Source: Verrucomicrobiota bacterium | GTDB lineage: Bacteria; Verrucomicrobiota; Verrucomicrobiia; Chthoniobacterales; UBA6821 | Direction: 5' to 3' | NCBI GenBank assembly: GCA_016871655.1 | Contig: VHCR01000014.1 | Coordinates: forward strand, 1-13,733 | Length of the DNA: 13,733 nt | In this document: in pieces, positions 7,087 to 13,733 of the stretch | Layout of the letters: the number at the start of each line of letters is the position of its first letter | Position numbering within the stretch: position 1 is the first letter of the stretch | Made by a program: the position numbers and the translations under genes | Notes under the pieces: generated by a model | Told to the model about the DNA's origin: nothing | Seen by the model: the letters and a program-made list of their open reading frames with translations, nothing else | Databases searched by the model: none

Positions 7087-8628
7087 ACCATTACAAACTG
7101 AATAATAATATTTCTTAATCGGACGCGTTCCTGTCATCGAATAACTTTGATCTACCTCTCGAACTTCAGAAAAGTCACGTCTCAATTCTTCCGGTGAATA
7201 GGGCCATTCAAAAATAAAAATAGCCTTACTTCCTAATGCGTAGCGCTGCTTGTATCCTGGCCAAATCGAAAACTGATCCTTAATCCGCCCCCAATCAGCC
7301 TCGTAAGTATCAGGATGACCTGGCAGATAAAAACTCAGGAGACTCGCTGTTTGATAATTGTCAGAAATAAAAAACTGCGTTTTGTATTTTTGAGAAAGCC
7401 CCAAAGCATGTTGTGCAATAGACTCAGGACCACGAGCGCGATCGAGTGGATCAACAGCACCAAGATTGCGATAAGCCTCACCGATTTTTTGGATGATAGG
7501 ATTTTTATTCGCTTCCAAAGTAGCTGAGATCGGCACATGCAGCCACCAAGTGTTATGCAGCATAACTGTTTCAAAAGCAGCAATCATGAACGCTGCCACC
7601 ACCCATTTTTTTGACAAAGACCAATGTTGTTGCAACGCCGACCAATTACCAGCAAGCAAAACCATCCCTGCAACATAACACGGAGCCGTCCAATTAGGCT
7701 CTGCCGCTTTATTCAAACTGAGGCAGGAGTAAAAAAAGAATAATGGAATGAAGAGAGATCGAAGATAACAAGTTTCTTTTTTATGCTCTTGATCACATTG
7801 CGGCCAAAACACCGAAACGATCACTCCAAGAAAGAAAAATGGCGAAATCACTCCCGCCTGAGCTCCAAGAAATGTCAGCAATTCACCTGGCTTCACGCTC
7901 CATGAGTGATCAAGATCCCCGCGGTGAATTAAATGAACTACTCCAATCCAGTGATGCTCAATATTCCAAATAACGATGGGCAAAGCAAAACAACATGTTG
8001 TTGCTAGCATGAAATAAAAATGAGGTCTTTTGAATTGCCGCCGTTCATCCCGACACCAAAAACAAAAAAGCGCAAAGCAAAGGAGCTCTACCAAGTTGGT
8101 GTATTTCGCTAGCATCCCAAGGCCAACAAAAGCTCCTGTTAAAATCCATAAAAAAACTCTCTCATTTTTGATTGCACACCAAAAAGTAATCGTTGCTAAC
8201 GTCCAAAAGAAAATACTCAGTGGATCAATCGTCATTAAAATACTTCCCACCGCGTAGAGTGGCATAAAAAGTGCGATTAACAAGGTCCAAAAAGCAACAC
8301 GTTCTGAAAAAAGAAGTCGTGCAAGTATCAAAAGGGCAATCCCTGTTGCTGCCGAAAGCAGGACTGCAAAAAAGCGAACTCCAAAAACGGTATCTCCAAA
8401 AAGATGCGTCCCCAACCAAATTGTCACCGCAGCCCCAGGACCTTTATCAAAAAAACTCCAATCCAAATGTCGCGAGCAATACCAATAATAAGCCTCATCG
8501 CCGATGAGTTCGAGCTGCGTGGCATACCAAAAACGGAAAAGAGTTACGGCAATAATGAGCAGTGCAAAAAAAAGAAGCGTAGACTTTTTTTCAAAAAAAG
8601 AAGTTTGAGGAGAAAGAACGTTAGACAT
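7063..8628 (-). CDS. Integral membrane glycosyltransferase, GT39/ArnT-like (PMT_2 family)
   Basis: A 521-residue polytopic inner-membrane protein of the GT-C fold that transfers a sugar from a polyprenyl-phosphate donor to a lipid, glycan or protein on the periplasmic side. The N-terminal half contains about ten hydrophobic segments. The first periplasmic loop carries the acidic motif IGDEAYYW (Asp44, Glu45) followed by DKGPG (61-65). A second conserved acidic site, TIDPLSIFFW, sits near Asp135, the arrangement seen in ArnT and related enzymes. The C-terminal 150 residues form a soluble domain (QTASLLSFYLPG and YEADWG are visible). The last few residues are encoded by the arm of the inverted repeat and may not be ancestral. 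The donor is plausibly made by a GT2 enzyme such as the one at 12964, an inference from family partnership. A heptamer array ends 8 bp before the ATG; no Shine-Dalgarno. Confidence 0.9.
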   Translation of the reverse strand: MSNVLSPQTSFFEKKSTLLFFALLIIAVTLFRFWYATQLELIGDEAYYWYCSRHLDWSFFDKGPGAAVTIWLGTHLFGDTVFGVRFFAVLLSAATGIALLILARLLFSERVAFWTLLIALFMPLYAVGSILMTIDPLSIFFWTLATITFWCAIKNERVFLWILTGAFVGLGMLAKYTNLVELLCFALFCFWCRDERRQFKRPHFYFMLATTCCFALPIVIWNIEHHWIGVVHLIHRGDLDHSWSVKPGELLTFLGAQAGVISPFFFLGVIVSVFWPQCDQEHKKETCYLRSLFIPLFFFYSCLSLNKAAEPNWTAPCYVAGMVLLAGNWSALQQHWSLSKKWVVAAFMIAAFETVMLHNTWWLHVPISATLEANKNPIIQKIGEAYRNLGAVDPLDRARGPESIAQHALGLSQKYKTQFFISDNYQTASLLSFYLPGHPDTYEADWGRIKDQFSIWPGYKQRYALGSKAIFIFEWPYSPEELRRDFSEVREVDQSYSMTGTRPIKKYYYSVCNGLNPQISY

Positions 8629-8635
8629 GTAAGAA

Positions 8636-8665
8636 GGTTATAGGTTACAGGTTACAGGTTACAGG
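8636..8665 (-). repeat. Four-unit heptamer array just upstream of the GT39 gene
   Basis: In the gene's sense direction the units read CTGTAAC three times and then CTATAAC, followed by CTTCTTAC and the ATG at 8628. This is the cleanest of three such arrays in the window. It shares the CTRYARY consensus, the four-unit length and the 7-8 bp distance to the start codon with those upstream of ffh and the GT2 gene. It lies in the 92-bp gap between the GT39 gene and the SulP fusion gene; I see nothing else recognisable in the rest of that gap. Confidence 0.8.
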
Positions 8666-8720
8666 AAAAATTTACACGCAACGCAGCCCCTCTCCTCAAC
8701 GGTAGCATTTCAAGATCAGC

Positions 8721-10937
8721 TTACAACCACTCTACCCTACCCGTTGCCACATCATAAAAGGCTCCGACGATCGCAATTTTTCCCTCCTGAGCAAGACGAT
8801 GAAGAGCTGGACTTTCTTGATGAATAAAATAAATCGTTGCCATAATGTACCGCCGAGCTATCTCATCGATATAGATTGTTTTTGCTTCATCTGAAGAAAA
8901 AGCTGTAGGCGCATTTGCGTCCATCGATTTTTGAATTTCTTGCAACAATAAATCAAGATGTTTAGAACCTGTCTCTTGTAAAGCTGTAGTTCCACGTTGA
9001 AAAAAATCGACAGCCGCCCTCACAGCCCCACAAGAACTATGTCCTAAGACAACAATCAGTTTGGCTCCAGCAACCATACATCCATATTCCATATTAGCCA
9101 ACTCTTTGTGATGCGCGACTTGTCCTGCCATCTGAATGCTAAAAAGATCTCCCAAGCCAGCATCAAAAATCATTTCGACAGGAGCTCGACTATCAATACA
9201 ACTCAAAACGACACCCATCGGATATTGTTCATGAGCGGTCTTTTGAACTTGAATCCGATAATCACGAAACAACGGAGTTCCTTTTTGAAAACGCTCATTG
9301 CCTTCTTTTAAAAGAGTAATCACTTCAGCAGGAGTTAGCTTTGATTGAAGCTCCTGAGTTGAATAATCAACATAATGAATGACATTTTTAAGACGAGAAT
9401 ATTTCTTTTTAAAACCGAGAAGGCTGACGACAATATTACGTACTTTGGCTTTTGTCCGAAGAAAATCATGAATCAGACTGAGAATATCAGGATCAATGTA
9501 GTCGGTATTACGAGCATCAAGAAGCAAGTGGCTGTTGAAAGCAACAGCATTTAGTGCTTTGGCCAAGGAAGGGCGGTTTAAAAAACTAACTTGGTTGCCC
9601 AAAGCAATGCGCAAGACCTCTCCAGCTGCATGCTTTTCTAAAACCTCAACGACTGGACGTTGCCAGTTGGTATAAAGAAGAAAGAGCAAGCTGACACAAA
9701 GACCAATAAGAACACCAATTAAAAAATTAGTGAAAATAATACCAATCACAGTAATGATAAAAGGGAGAAACTGGCTGGGTCCTTCATTCCACGTATTAAT
9801 AAAAAGTCGGGGCGCTGCTAACTTAAAACCAACAACAACCAAAATAGCAGCCAAAACAGAAAGTGGAATTTGATTAATGAAGCTCGGCAAAAACAACACA
9901 CTAACCATGAGCAAAAGGCCGTGAACAATAGTTGCCAATCGATAACGACCTCCAGCATCAATGTTCGCGCTGCTACGAACAACAGCGCAAGTGACCGGCA
10001 TTCCTCCAATTAATCCTAGGAACATATTTCCAATTCCTTGAGCCATTAACTCGCGATGAGGAGAACTAACTCGTTGGTTAGGATCAATCTTGTCGGTCGC
10101 TTCTAAATTTAATAAAGTTTCTAAGCTCGCACTCAGAGCCAACATGATGGCAGCTCCATAAATAGCAGGTTGAAAGAGTTGCGTGGTATCAGGAAACTTA
10201 AATGTTTTTAAAAATGCCTCTACTGTTCCTACCTGAGGAATCTGGACTAATTGAGGAGCAACCACAACCCATGAACTTCCGAAATGTAAAAACATTTTGT
10301 TGATCACAATAGCAATCACTACAACGAGGAGAGCTCCTGGAATCGGAATTTTTTTTAACGACTTAGTCACCTCCCATAGCGTTAAGATTACCAAAGACAA
10401 TAAACCAATCATCAAAGCTCCAGGCTGAAAGCAAGTGAACGCCTTAATGATTTCGCTAAAAGTATTGTCTCCATCGGCCTCTAAAAAATCTTCGTAACCA
10501 AAAGGCGTTGTGTCATACCCTACAAGATGAGGAATCTGTTTGAGGGCAATCAAGAGACCCGTTGCCACCAGCAGGCCTTTGATCACACTCGTGGGAAAAA
10601 ACTCTGCAATAAAGCCTGCACGAAAAAAACCCATGATAAGCTGAATAAGACCGGAAAAAAAGAGTGCCAACAAAAATGCTTCGAAGGAATGGAGCCTCGC
10701 TATTTGTTGAACAATAATCGAGGCTAACGCGGCAGAAGGCCCACTCACACTGACTTCAGAACCACTAAGTACTCCAATGAGAAGTCCTCCCACCATCGCT
10801 CCGAGCAATCCAGAAACCAAAGGAACTCCGGAAGCCAAGGCAATACCAAGAGAAAGCGGCAATGCGACTAAAAAGACAACAATCCCTGCTAGGATTTGTG
10901 AAAAAATATTCTTTGAGGAAATTTGAGATGCAAACAT
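8721..10937 (-). CDS. SulP anion transporter fused to STAS and beta-carbonic anhydrase domains
   Basis: A 738-residue fusion, with the transporter at the N-terminus. Residues 1-425 are the SulP/SLC26 membrane domain (multiple hydrophobic segments; SGPSAAL at 65-71). About 430-530 is a STAS-like domain (LLLDARNTDYIDPDIL, 471-486). From about 535 to the end is a beta-class carbonic anhydrase: Zn ligands Cys580, His633 and Cys636 are present (SCIDSR, GHSSCGA), as is the Asp582-Arg584 dyad, so the enzyme should be active. The likely role is bicarbonate uptake or exchange coupled to CO2/HCO3- interconversion at the inner membrane; transport of sulfate cannot be excluded. SulP-carbonic anhydrase fusions are known in several bacterial groups. 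The ATG at 10937 is only 12 bp from the divergent DUF1345 start, and no Shine-Dalgarno is visible. Confidence 0.95.
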   Translation of the reverse strand: MFASQISSKNIFSQILAGIVVFLVALPLSLGIALASGVPLVSGLLGAMVGGLLIGVLSGSEVSVSGPSAALASIIVQQIARLHSFEAFLLALFFSGLIQLIMGFFRAGFIAEFFPTSVIKGLLVATGLLIALKQIPHLVGYDTTPFGYEDFLEADGDNTFSEIIKAFTCFQPGALMIGLLSLVILTLWEVTKSLKKIPIPGALLVVVIAIVINKMFLHFGSSWVVVAPQLVQIPQVGTVEAFLKTFKFPDTTQLFQPAIYGAAIMLALSASLETLLNLEATDKIDPNQRVSSPHRELMAQGIGNMFLGLIGGMPVTCAVVRSSANIDAGGRYRLATIVHGLLLMVSVLFLPSFINQIPLSVLAAILVVVGFKLAAPRLFINTWNEGPSQFLPFIITVIGIIFTNFLIGVLIGLCVSLLFLLYTNWQRPVVEVLEKHAAGEVLRIALGNQVSFLNRPSLAKALNAVAFNSHLLLDARNTDYIDPDILSLIHDFLRTKAKVRNIVVSLLGFKKKYSRLKNVIHYVDYSTQELQSKLTPAEVITLLKEGNERFQKGTPLFRDYRIQVQKTAHEQYPMGVVLSCIDSRAPVEMIFDAGLGDLFSIQMAGQVAHHKELANMEYGCMVAGAKLIVVLGHSSCGAVRAAVDFFQRGTTALQETGSKHLDLLLQEIQKSMDANAPTAFSSDEAKTIYIDEIARRYIMATIYFIHQESPALHRLAQEGKIAIVGAFYDVATGRVEWL

Positions 10938-10949
10938 AATTTTCGAGTT

Positions 10950-11666
10950 ATGCTGTTAAATAAGAAAAATCAATTTGAAAAACGATCCCATCATTTTTTG
11001 CGCTTTCATGAATATTGGGTGATTGAATTGTGCATTGCACTCCTTTTATTTTTTTTGTTAAAGCGTTCCTTTCCTTTTCCCATTCCATGGATTGTCGCCT
11101 GGGATGGATTTGCTTTGACCAGCATCCTCCTAACTTGGTTGTTTATTTTCACCAAAGACCCTTACTCTATTAGAAGACAACTTCGCCTTACCGACACAGC
11201 ACGGCGCTTTTTTTTGTTCATCGTCATCTCCGCAGCCATTGCTAGCGTATTATCAACGTGGTTTTTGTTGAGATTGGTCAAAGAAAAATCGATCCCTCAT
11301 GTTTCCGAGAGCATTACTTTTGCATTAATCACGATTGCCATCTCCTGGACTTTTGTTCATACACGGTTTGCATCCTTGTACGCTCACTTTTTTTATCGCA
11401 CCACACCATCTCATCTCTCCAACACAGATCAGAACGAAAAAGATAATTTAACTGGAGGACTTATCTTCCCTGGCCAAGAAAAATTTCCAGACTATTGGGA
11501 CTTCGTCTATTTTTCTTTTGTCATTGGAATGACCTGCCAGGTCGCTGACGTCGGCATTGCGAAACATCGCCTTCGACGCCTTGTCTTGCTACATGGACTG
11601 CTCTCTTTTCTTTTTAACACCTCGATTATTGCCTTAGTCGTGAATATCATTTCGGGATTGCTTTAA
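10950..11666 (+). CDS. DUF1345 family integral membrane protein
   Basis: A 238-residue membrane protein of unknown function with about five hydrophobic segments (near 24-40, 49-68, 86-109, 120-138 and 212-237). The family hallmark is clear at 173-202: FPG, then PDYWDFVYFSFVIGMTCQVA, then DV. The ATG at 10950 is preferred. A TTG at 10923 would add nine residues but overlap the start of the divergent SulP gene. Only 12 bp separate the two ATGs, so both transcripts must have very short leaders or promoters lying inside the opposite gene. The divergent pairing with an anion transporter/carbonic anhydrase could mean shared control, an inference. The next gene begins 5 bp after the stop, indicating an operon. 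Confidence 0.85.
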   Translation: MLLNKKNQFEKRSHHFLRFHEYWVIELCIALLLFFLLKRSFPFPIPWIVAWDGFALTSILLTWLFIFTKDPYSIRRQLRLTDTARRFFLFIVISAAIASVLSTWFLLRLVKEKSIPHVSESITFALITIAISWTFVHTRFASLYAHFFYRTTPSHLSNTDQNEKDNLTGGLIFPGQEKFPDYWDFVYFSFVIGMTCQVADVGIAKHRLRRLVLLHGLLSFLFNTSIIALVVNIISGLL

Positions 11667-11671
11667 AAAAT

Positions 11672-12187
11672 ATGGCCAATCATCCCATCACCATGATCTC
11701 ACCCGTGCAGATCATTCAATCATCGCTTGCCACTAACAGCGATGAGTTTTCTACCTCGAATAACTCCACACCTCCAACAGCTGGCCAAGGAGAAACATCG
11801 ACTGGCGTCAGTGGAGGCACAGAGGCCAGTGTTAGCGTGGCACCAGGAACTGTCGCTCCTGATGCTTATGCGATGCAATCGAATGATGCAACTGCTTTTG
11901 TTTTTGGATCAACAGCAACGGGCCAAGCGGCAGCAGGAAACCAATACACCACTGTTGATGACACCGTTAAGTCCACTATTCAAGCATCTACGGCACAAGA
12001 CCAAATGCTTGCTCCCATTGGACAACGAGGAGCGCGACGACCTCCTCTCAGAAAAAAGAAACCCACTGAAAAAAATTTAACTTCTTCTGAAGAAGAGGAA
12101 GAAGAAACAACTTCCACTCGCCCTTATAGCGCTGACGCTAAAAAAACCGTCGCATGGGCCATGGAAAAAGGAATCCTTATCATGTAG
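11672..12187 (+). CDS. Hypothetical Ser/Thr-rich disordered protein
   Basis: I do not recognise this 171-residue product. It has no signal peptide and no membrane segment. Residues 15-118 are rich in Ser, Thr, Ala, Gly and Gln with few hydrophobic clusters, so probably disordered. A basic patch (about 119-134, RGARRPPLRKKK) is followed by a run of six Glu (140-145) and a short ending that could form a helix (SADAKKTVAWAMEKGILIM). It is placed 5 bp after the DUF1345 stop and 12 bp before the cyclase start, same strand, which supports a real gene in an operon. A shorter overlapping frame at 11727-12080 looks like a shadow. Possible roles (surface or secreted protein, scaffold) are speculation. 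Confidence 0.6.
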   Translation: MANHPITMISPVQIIQSSLATNSDEFSTSNNSTPPTAGQGETSTGVSGGTEASVSVAPGTVAPDAYAMQSNDATAFVFGSTATGQAAAGNQYTTVDDTVKSTIQASTAQDQMLAPIGQRGARRPPLRKKKPTEKNLTSSEEEEEETTSTRPYSADAKKTVAWAMEKGILIM

Positions 12188-12199
12188 CTTTCTCTTTCA

Positions 12200-12901
12200 A
12201 TGAAAATTATTTCTTCTGCTTTTCCATACAAAATTATCGACCTGACTCACACGCTCGAAGAAAACATTTCCTCGTGGAATGGAAGCTGTGGATTCCATCA
12301 AGAAGTGAAACTCGATTATAACTCTAAAACTGAAATCTCTTTTCGTGTCCAACAACTCAAGATGCATGCTGGCATTGGAACCCACCTCGACGCTCCAGCT
12401 CACTGTAACCTTGGAAAAAAAACGATTGATCAATTAGAACTCAACAACCTCGTCGCTCCTTGCGTGATGATCGATGTTTCAAATCGCGCTGATGAGCATT
12501 ATTCTCTCTCAGTAGAAGAGATCGAACTTTTTGAAAAAAATTACGGCATTATCGAACCAGAAAGTTTTGTCATCATCAAAACCGGTTGGGATCGATTTTG
12601 GAAAGAACCAAAGCTCTATCACAACAATTTTCATTTTCCTTCTGTCTCGAAAGAAGCAGCAGATCTCTTGATCCAGCGAAAAGTTATCGGCCTCGGCATC
12701 GATACCCTCTCTCCTGACCGCCCTGAGAGCGGCTATCCAGTCCATGCCGCGTTTTTAGGATCTGAAAAATATATCGTCGAAAACATCGCTCATGCCGATC
12801 ACCTTCCTGTAAAAGGAAGCTTTATCATGGCCCTTCCGATCAAAACGCGCCACGGAACCGAAGCCCCGATACGACTTGTCGCCTTGATTCCTAAACCATA
12901 G
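12200..12901 (+). CDS. Cyclase-family metal-dependent hydrolase (kynurenine formamidase-like)
   Basis: A 233-residue protein of the cyclase/KynB fold (Pfam Cyclase), a family of metal-dependent amide or ester hydrolases. The N-terminal IIDLTHTLEE and the metal-binding block GTHLDAPAH (60-68, with His62, Asp64, His68) are clear, as are GLGIDTLSPDRP (184-195 region) and the C-terminal HGTEAPIRLVALIP. In KynB the block is His-x-Gly-Thr-His; here the residue two before GTH is Gly58, while His56 lies two residues further upstream, so metal coordination may differ. No tryptophan-degradation genes are nearby, so kynurenine formamidase activity should not be assumed. The start codon follows a pyrimidine tract (CTTTCTCTTTCA) without a Shine-Dalgarno, 12 bp after the preceding gene; probably the same operon. 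Confidence 0.88.
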   Translation: MKIISSAFPYKIIDLTHTLEENISSWNGSCGFHQEVKLDYNSKTEISFRVQQLKMHAGIGTHLDAPAHCNLGKKTIDQLELNNLVAPCVMIDVSNRADEHYSLSVEEIELFEKNYGIIEPESFVIIKTGWDRFWKEPKLYHNNFHFPSVSKEAADLLIQRKVIGLGIDTLSPDRPESGYPVHAAFLGSEKYIVENIAHADHLPVKGSFIMALPIKTRHGTEAPIRLVALIPKP

Positions 12902-12927
12902 TGGTCAGCCCCCTATGGAATTTTTTT
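12896..12927 (+). terminator. Possible rho-independent terminator after the cyclase gene
   Basis: CCATAG (12896-12901, including the stop codon) can pair with CTATGG (12913-12918) around an 11-nt loop, followed by AA and seven T residues (12921-12927). The stem is only 6 bp, so strength is uncertain, but the position right at the stop and before a new heptamer array is apt. Confidence 0.45.
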
Positions 12928-12955
12928 CTGTAGCCTGTAGGCTGTAACCTGTAGT
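12928..12955 (+). repeat. Four-unit heptamer array just upstream of the GT2 gene
   Basis: Units read CTGTAGC, CTGTAGG, CTGTAAC and CTGTAGT, then CTTTCTCT and the ATG at 12964. Same unit length, consensus (CTRYARY, one G at the last position), copy number and distance to the start codon as the arrays before ffh and GT39. Because it follows a possible terminator, it may lie in or near the promoter of the GT2 gene. Confidence 0.75.
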
Positions 12956-12963
12956 CTTTCTCT

Positions 12964-13683
12964 ATGCCCTCTCCCAAAATTTCGATTATCATTCCCTTTT
13001 ACAACGAAAAAGAAAATGTCGTTGCTGTTCTCGAGGAAACGCGTTGCACTAATCCTGATGCTGAAATTATTGCAGTCAATGATGGAAGCCGTGATGAAAC
13101 GGAGTCCTTGATTAAAAAATTCAGCGATGTTCGTCTGATTTCTTTTCCAAAAAATTTAGGCCAAAGCGCCGCCCTCTACGCCGGCTTACTAGCCGCTTCT
13201 CATCCACTCTGCATCTTGATGGACGGCGATGGACAGAATGATCCCGCTGATATTCCGATGTTGGTTCGCGAGTCAGAAAATTACGACATCGTCTGCGGCT
13301 ATCGCAAAAATCGCCAAGATAGCTGGCAAGTCAAGGCCGCCTCGAAAGTCGCTAATAAGGTTCGCAAATTTTTTACCGGCGACACCGTACGCGATGCTGG
13401 CTGCACGCTTAAAGTCATTCGCAAAGAATATCTCCGATTTTTGATGCCTTTTAATCAAATGCAGTGCTACATGATTGCAATGTTGGAACATGCCGGCTTA
13501 ACGTTGGGACAATTCCCGGTCAATCATCGCCCTCGTCGCTTTGGTCAATCGAACTACACGATTTTAAAAAGAGCCAGCCATGGAGTCCTTGATCTCATCG
13601 GTGTTTTCTGGCTCTTGCGCAGGCAAATCAATTGGCCAGCGAGTTATCATGTGGCTCCTAAAAAAGAGAATTCACAGGGATAG
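12964..13683 (+). CDS. Glycosyltransferase family 2, dolichol-phosphate-mannose-synthase-like
   Basis: A 239-residue GT-A fold enzyme, likely to transfer a sugar from a nucleotide donor to a polyprenyl phosphate at the cytoplasmic face. Motifs in order: ISIIIPFYNE (6-15), AVNDGSRDET (37-46), LMDGDGQNDP (85-94, the metal-binding Asp-x-Asp region), RDAGCTLKVIRKEY (143-156) and the acceptor-side HRPRRFGQSNY (188-198). One C-terminal amphipathic or membrane-associated segment (VLDLIGVFWLLRR) replaces the multi-pass tail of longer relatives. Such enzymes supply donors for GT39/ArnT-type transferases, one of which is at 7063-8628, but partnership is inference. The last codons and TAG stop lie in a short repeat (13669-13697), so the tail ENSQG may be recently acquired. 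The preceding tract CTTTCTCT lacks a Shine-Dalgarno. Confidence 0.9.
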   Translation: MPSPKISIIIPFYNEKENVVAVLEETRCTNPDAEIIAVNDGSRDETESLIKKFSDVRLISFPKNLGQSAALYAGLLAASHPLCILMDGDGQNDPADIPMLVRESENYDIVCGYRKNRQDSWQVKAASKVANKVRKFFTGDTVRDAGCTLKVIRKEYLRFLMPFNQMQCYMIAMLEHAGLTLGQFPVNHRPRRFGQSNYTILKRASHGVLDLIGVFWLLRRQINWPASYHVAPKKENSQG

Positions 13684-13697
13684 AAGGGATGAAGAAA
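13669..13697 (-). repeat. Short interspersed repeat overlapping the GT2 stop codon
   Basis: Plus-strand AATTCACAGGGATAGAAGG matches AATTCACAGGGATGGAAGG at 2904-2922 with one difference, and similarity continues for about ten more bases. Here the repeat lies in the opposite relation to the adjacent gene and supplies NSQG and the TAG stop. The remaining bases to the window end (13698-13733) are AT-rich and show nothing recognisable. Confidence 0.55.
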
Positions 13698-13733
13698 ATT
13701 AAAACCAAGAAATTATTTTTGTGAATCTACTAT

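Noticed and set aside
6950..7105. 51-codon plus-strand frame starting in the inverted-repeat element and running into the GT39 3' end
   Set aside because: It is composed of element sequence and antisense GT39 sequence, with no initiation context or recognisable domain; more likely a by-product of GC-rich repeat DNA.
8636..8665. Heptamer arrays considered as CRISPR repeats
   Set aside because: Units are 7 bp, directly tandem, with no spacers and no cas genes.
10923..10949. Upstream TTG extension of the DUF1345 gene
   Set aside because: It would overlap the start of the divergent SulP gene and adds residues without family resemblance; ATG at 10950 fits better.
11727..12080. 117-codon frame overlapping the hypothetical gene at 11672-12187
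   Set aside because: It starts and ends inside the longer frame, which fits the operon spacing on both sides better; neither has known homology visible, so this is a preference rather than proof.

Overview
The window comes from a bacterial chromosome, most likely a Gram-negative with fairly AT-leaning, densely packed DNA. It carries an Ffh gene, a secreted sialate O-acetylesterase, a secreted GH18 enzyme, a polyprenyl-phosphate-sugar type GT39 and GT2 pair, and a SulP-carbonic anhydrase fusion. Ffh and the acetylesterase look PVC-like (Verrucomicrobia/Chlamydiae relatives), but that placement is inference from protein flavour only. None of the eleven start codons has a convincing Shine-Dalgarno sequence; most are preceded by T- or pyrimidine-rich DNA.

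Layout. Positions 1-967 (minus) hold the N-terminal 322 codons of ffh, running off the left edge. Positions 968-1183 are intergenic with a heptamer array and a 142-bp palindromic repeat. Then come a sialate O-acetylesterase (minus) and a DEAD-box RNA helicase (minus), which is divergent from a HI0933/BaiN-type flavoprotein (plus) and a secreted GH18 glycosidase (plus). A 187-bp inverted-repeat element with 53-nt arms (6900-7086) separates GH18 from the convergent GT39 membrane glycosyltransferase (minus). Next is a SulP-STAS-carbonic anhydrase fusion (minus). Divergent from it, with only 12 bp between starts, is a plus-strand cluster: a DUF1345 membrane protein, a Ser/Thr-rich disordered protein, a metal-dependent cyclase-family hydrolase and, after a possible terminator and a heptamer array, a GT2 glycosyltransferase. 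No gene-free stretch exceeds 300 bp.

The most striking content is repeat biology rather than a single gene. A palindromic repeat in the ffh-esterase gap (1042-1183) has a diverged relative (355-499) lying inside the ffh reading frame, between the guanine-nucleotide motifs, where it adds about 40-48 residues to Ffh without a stop codon. This resembles in principle the Rickettsia palindromic elements that live inside protein genes. Three arrays of four heptamers (consensus CTRYARY) sit 7-8 bp upstream of three separate start codons, in essentially the same orientation relative to the gene. A second short repeat ending in CCCTGTGAATT supplies the GTG start of the esterase gene and, in the opposite orientation, the last codons and stop of the GT2 gene. 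The large inverted repeat at 6900-7086 supplies the stop codons of two convergent genes. Small repeats therefore repeatedly define gene boundaries here.
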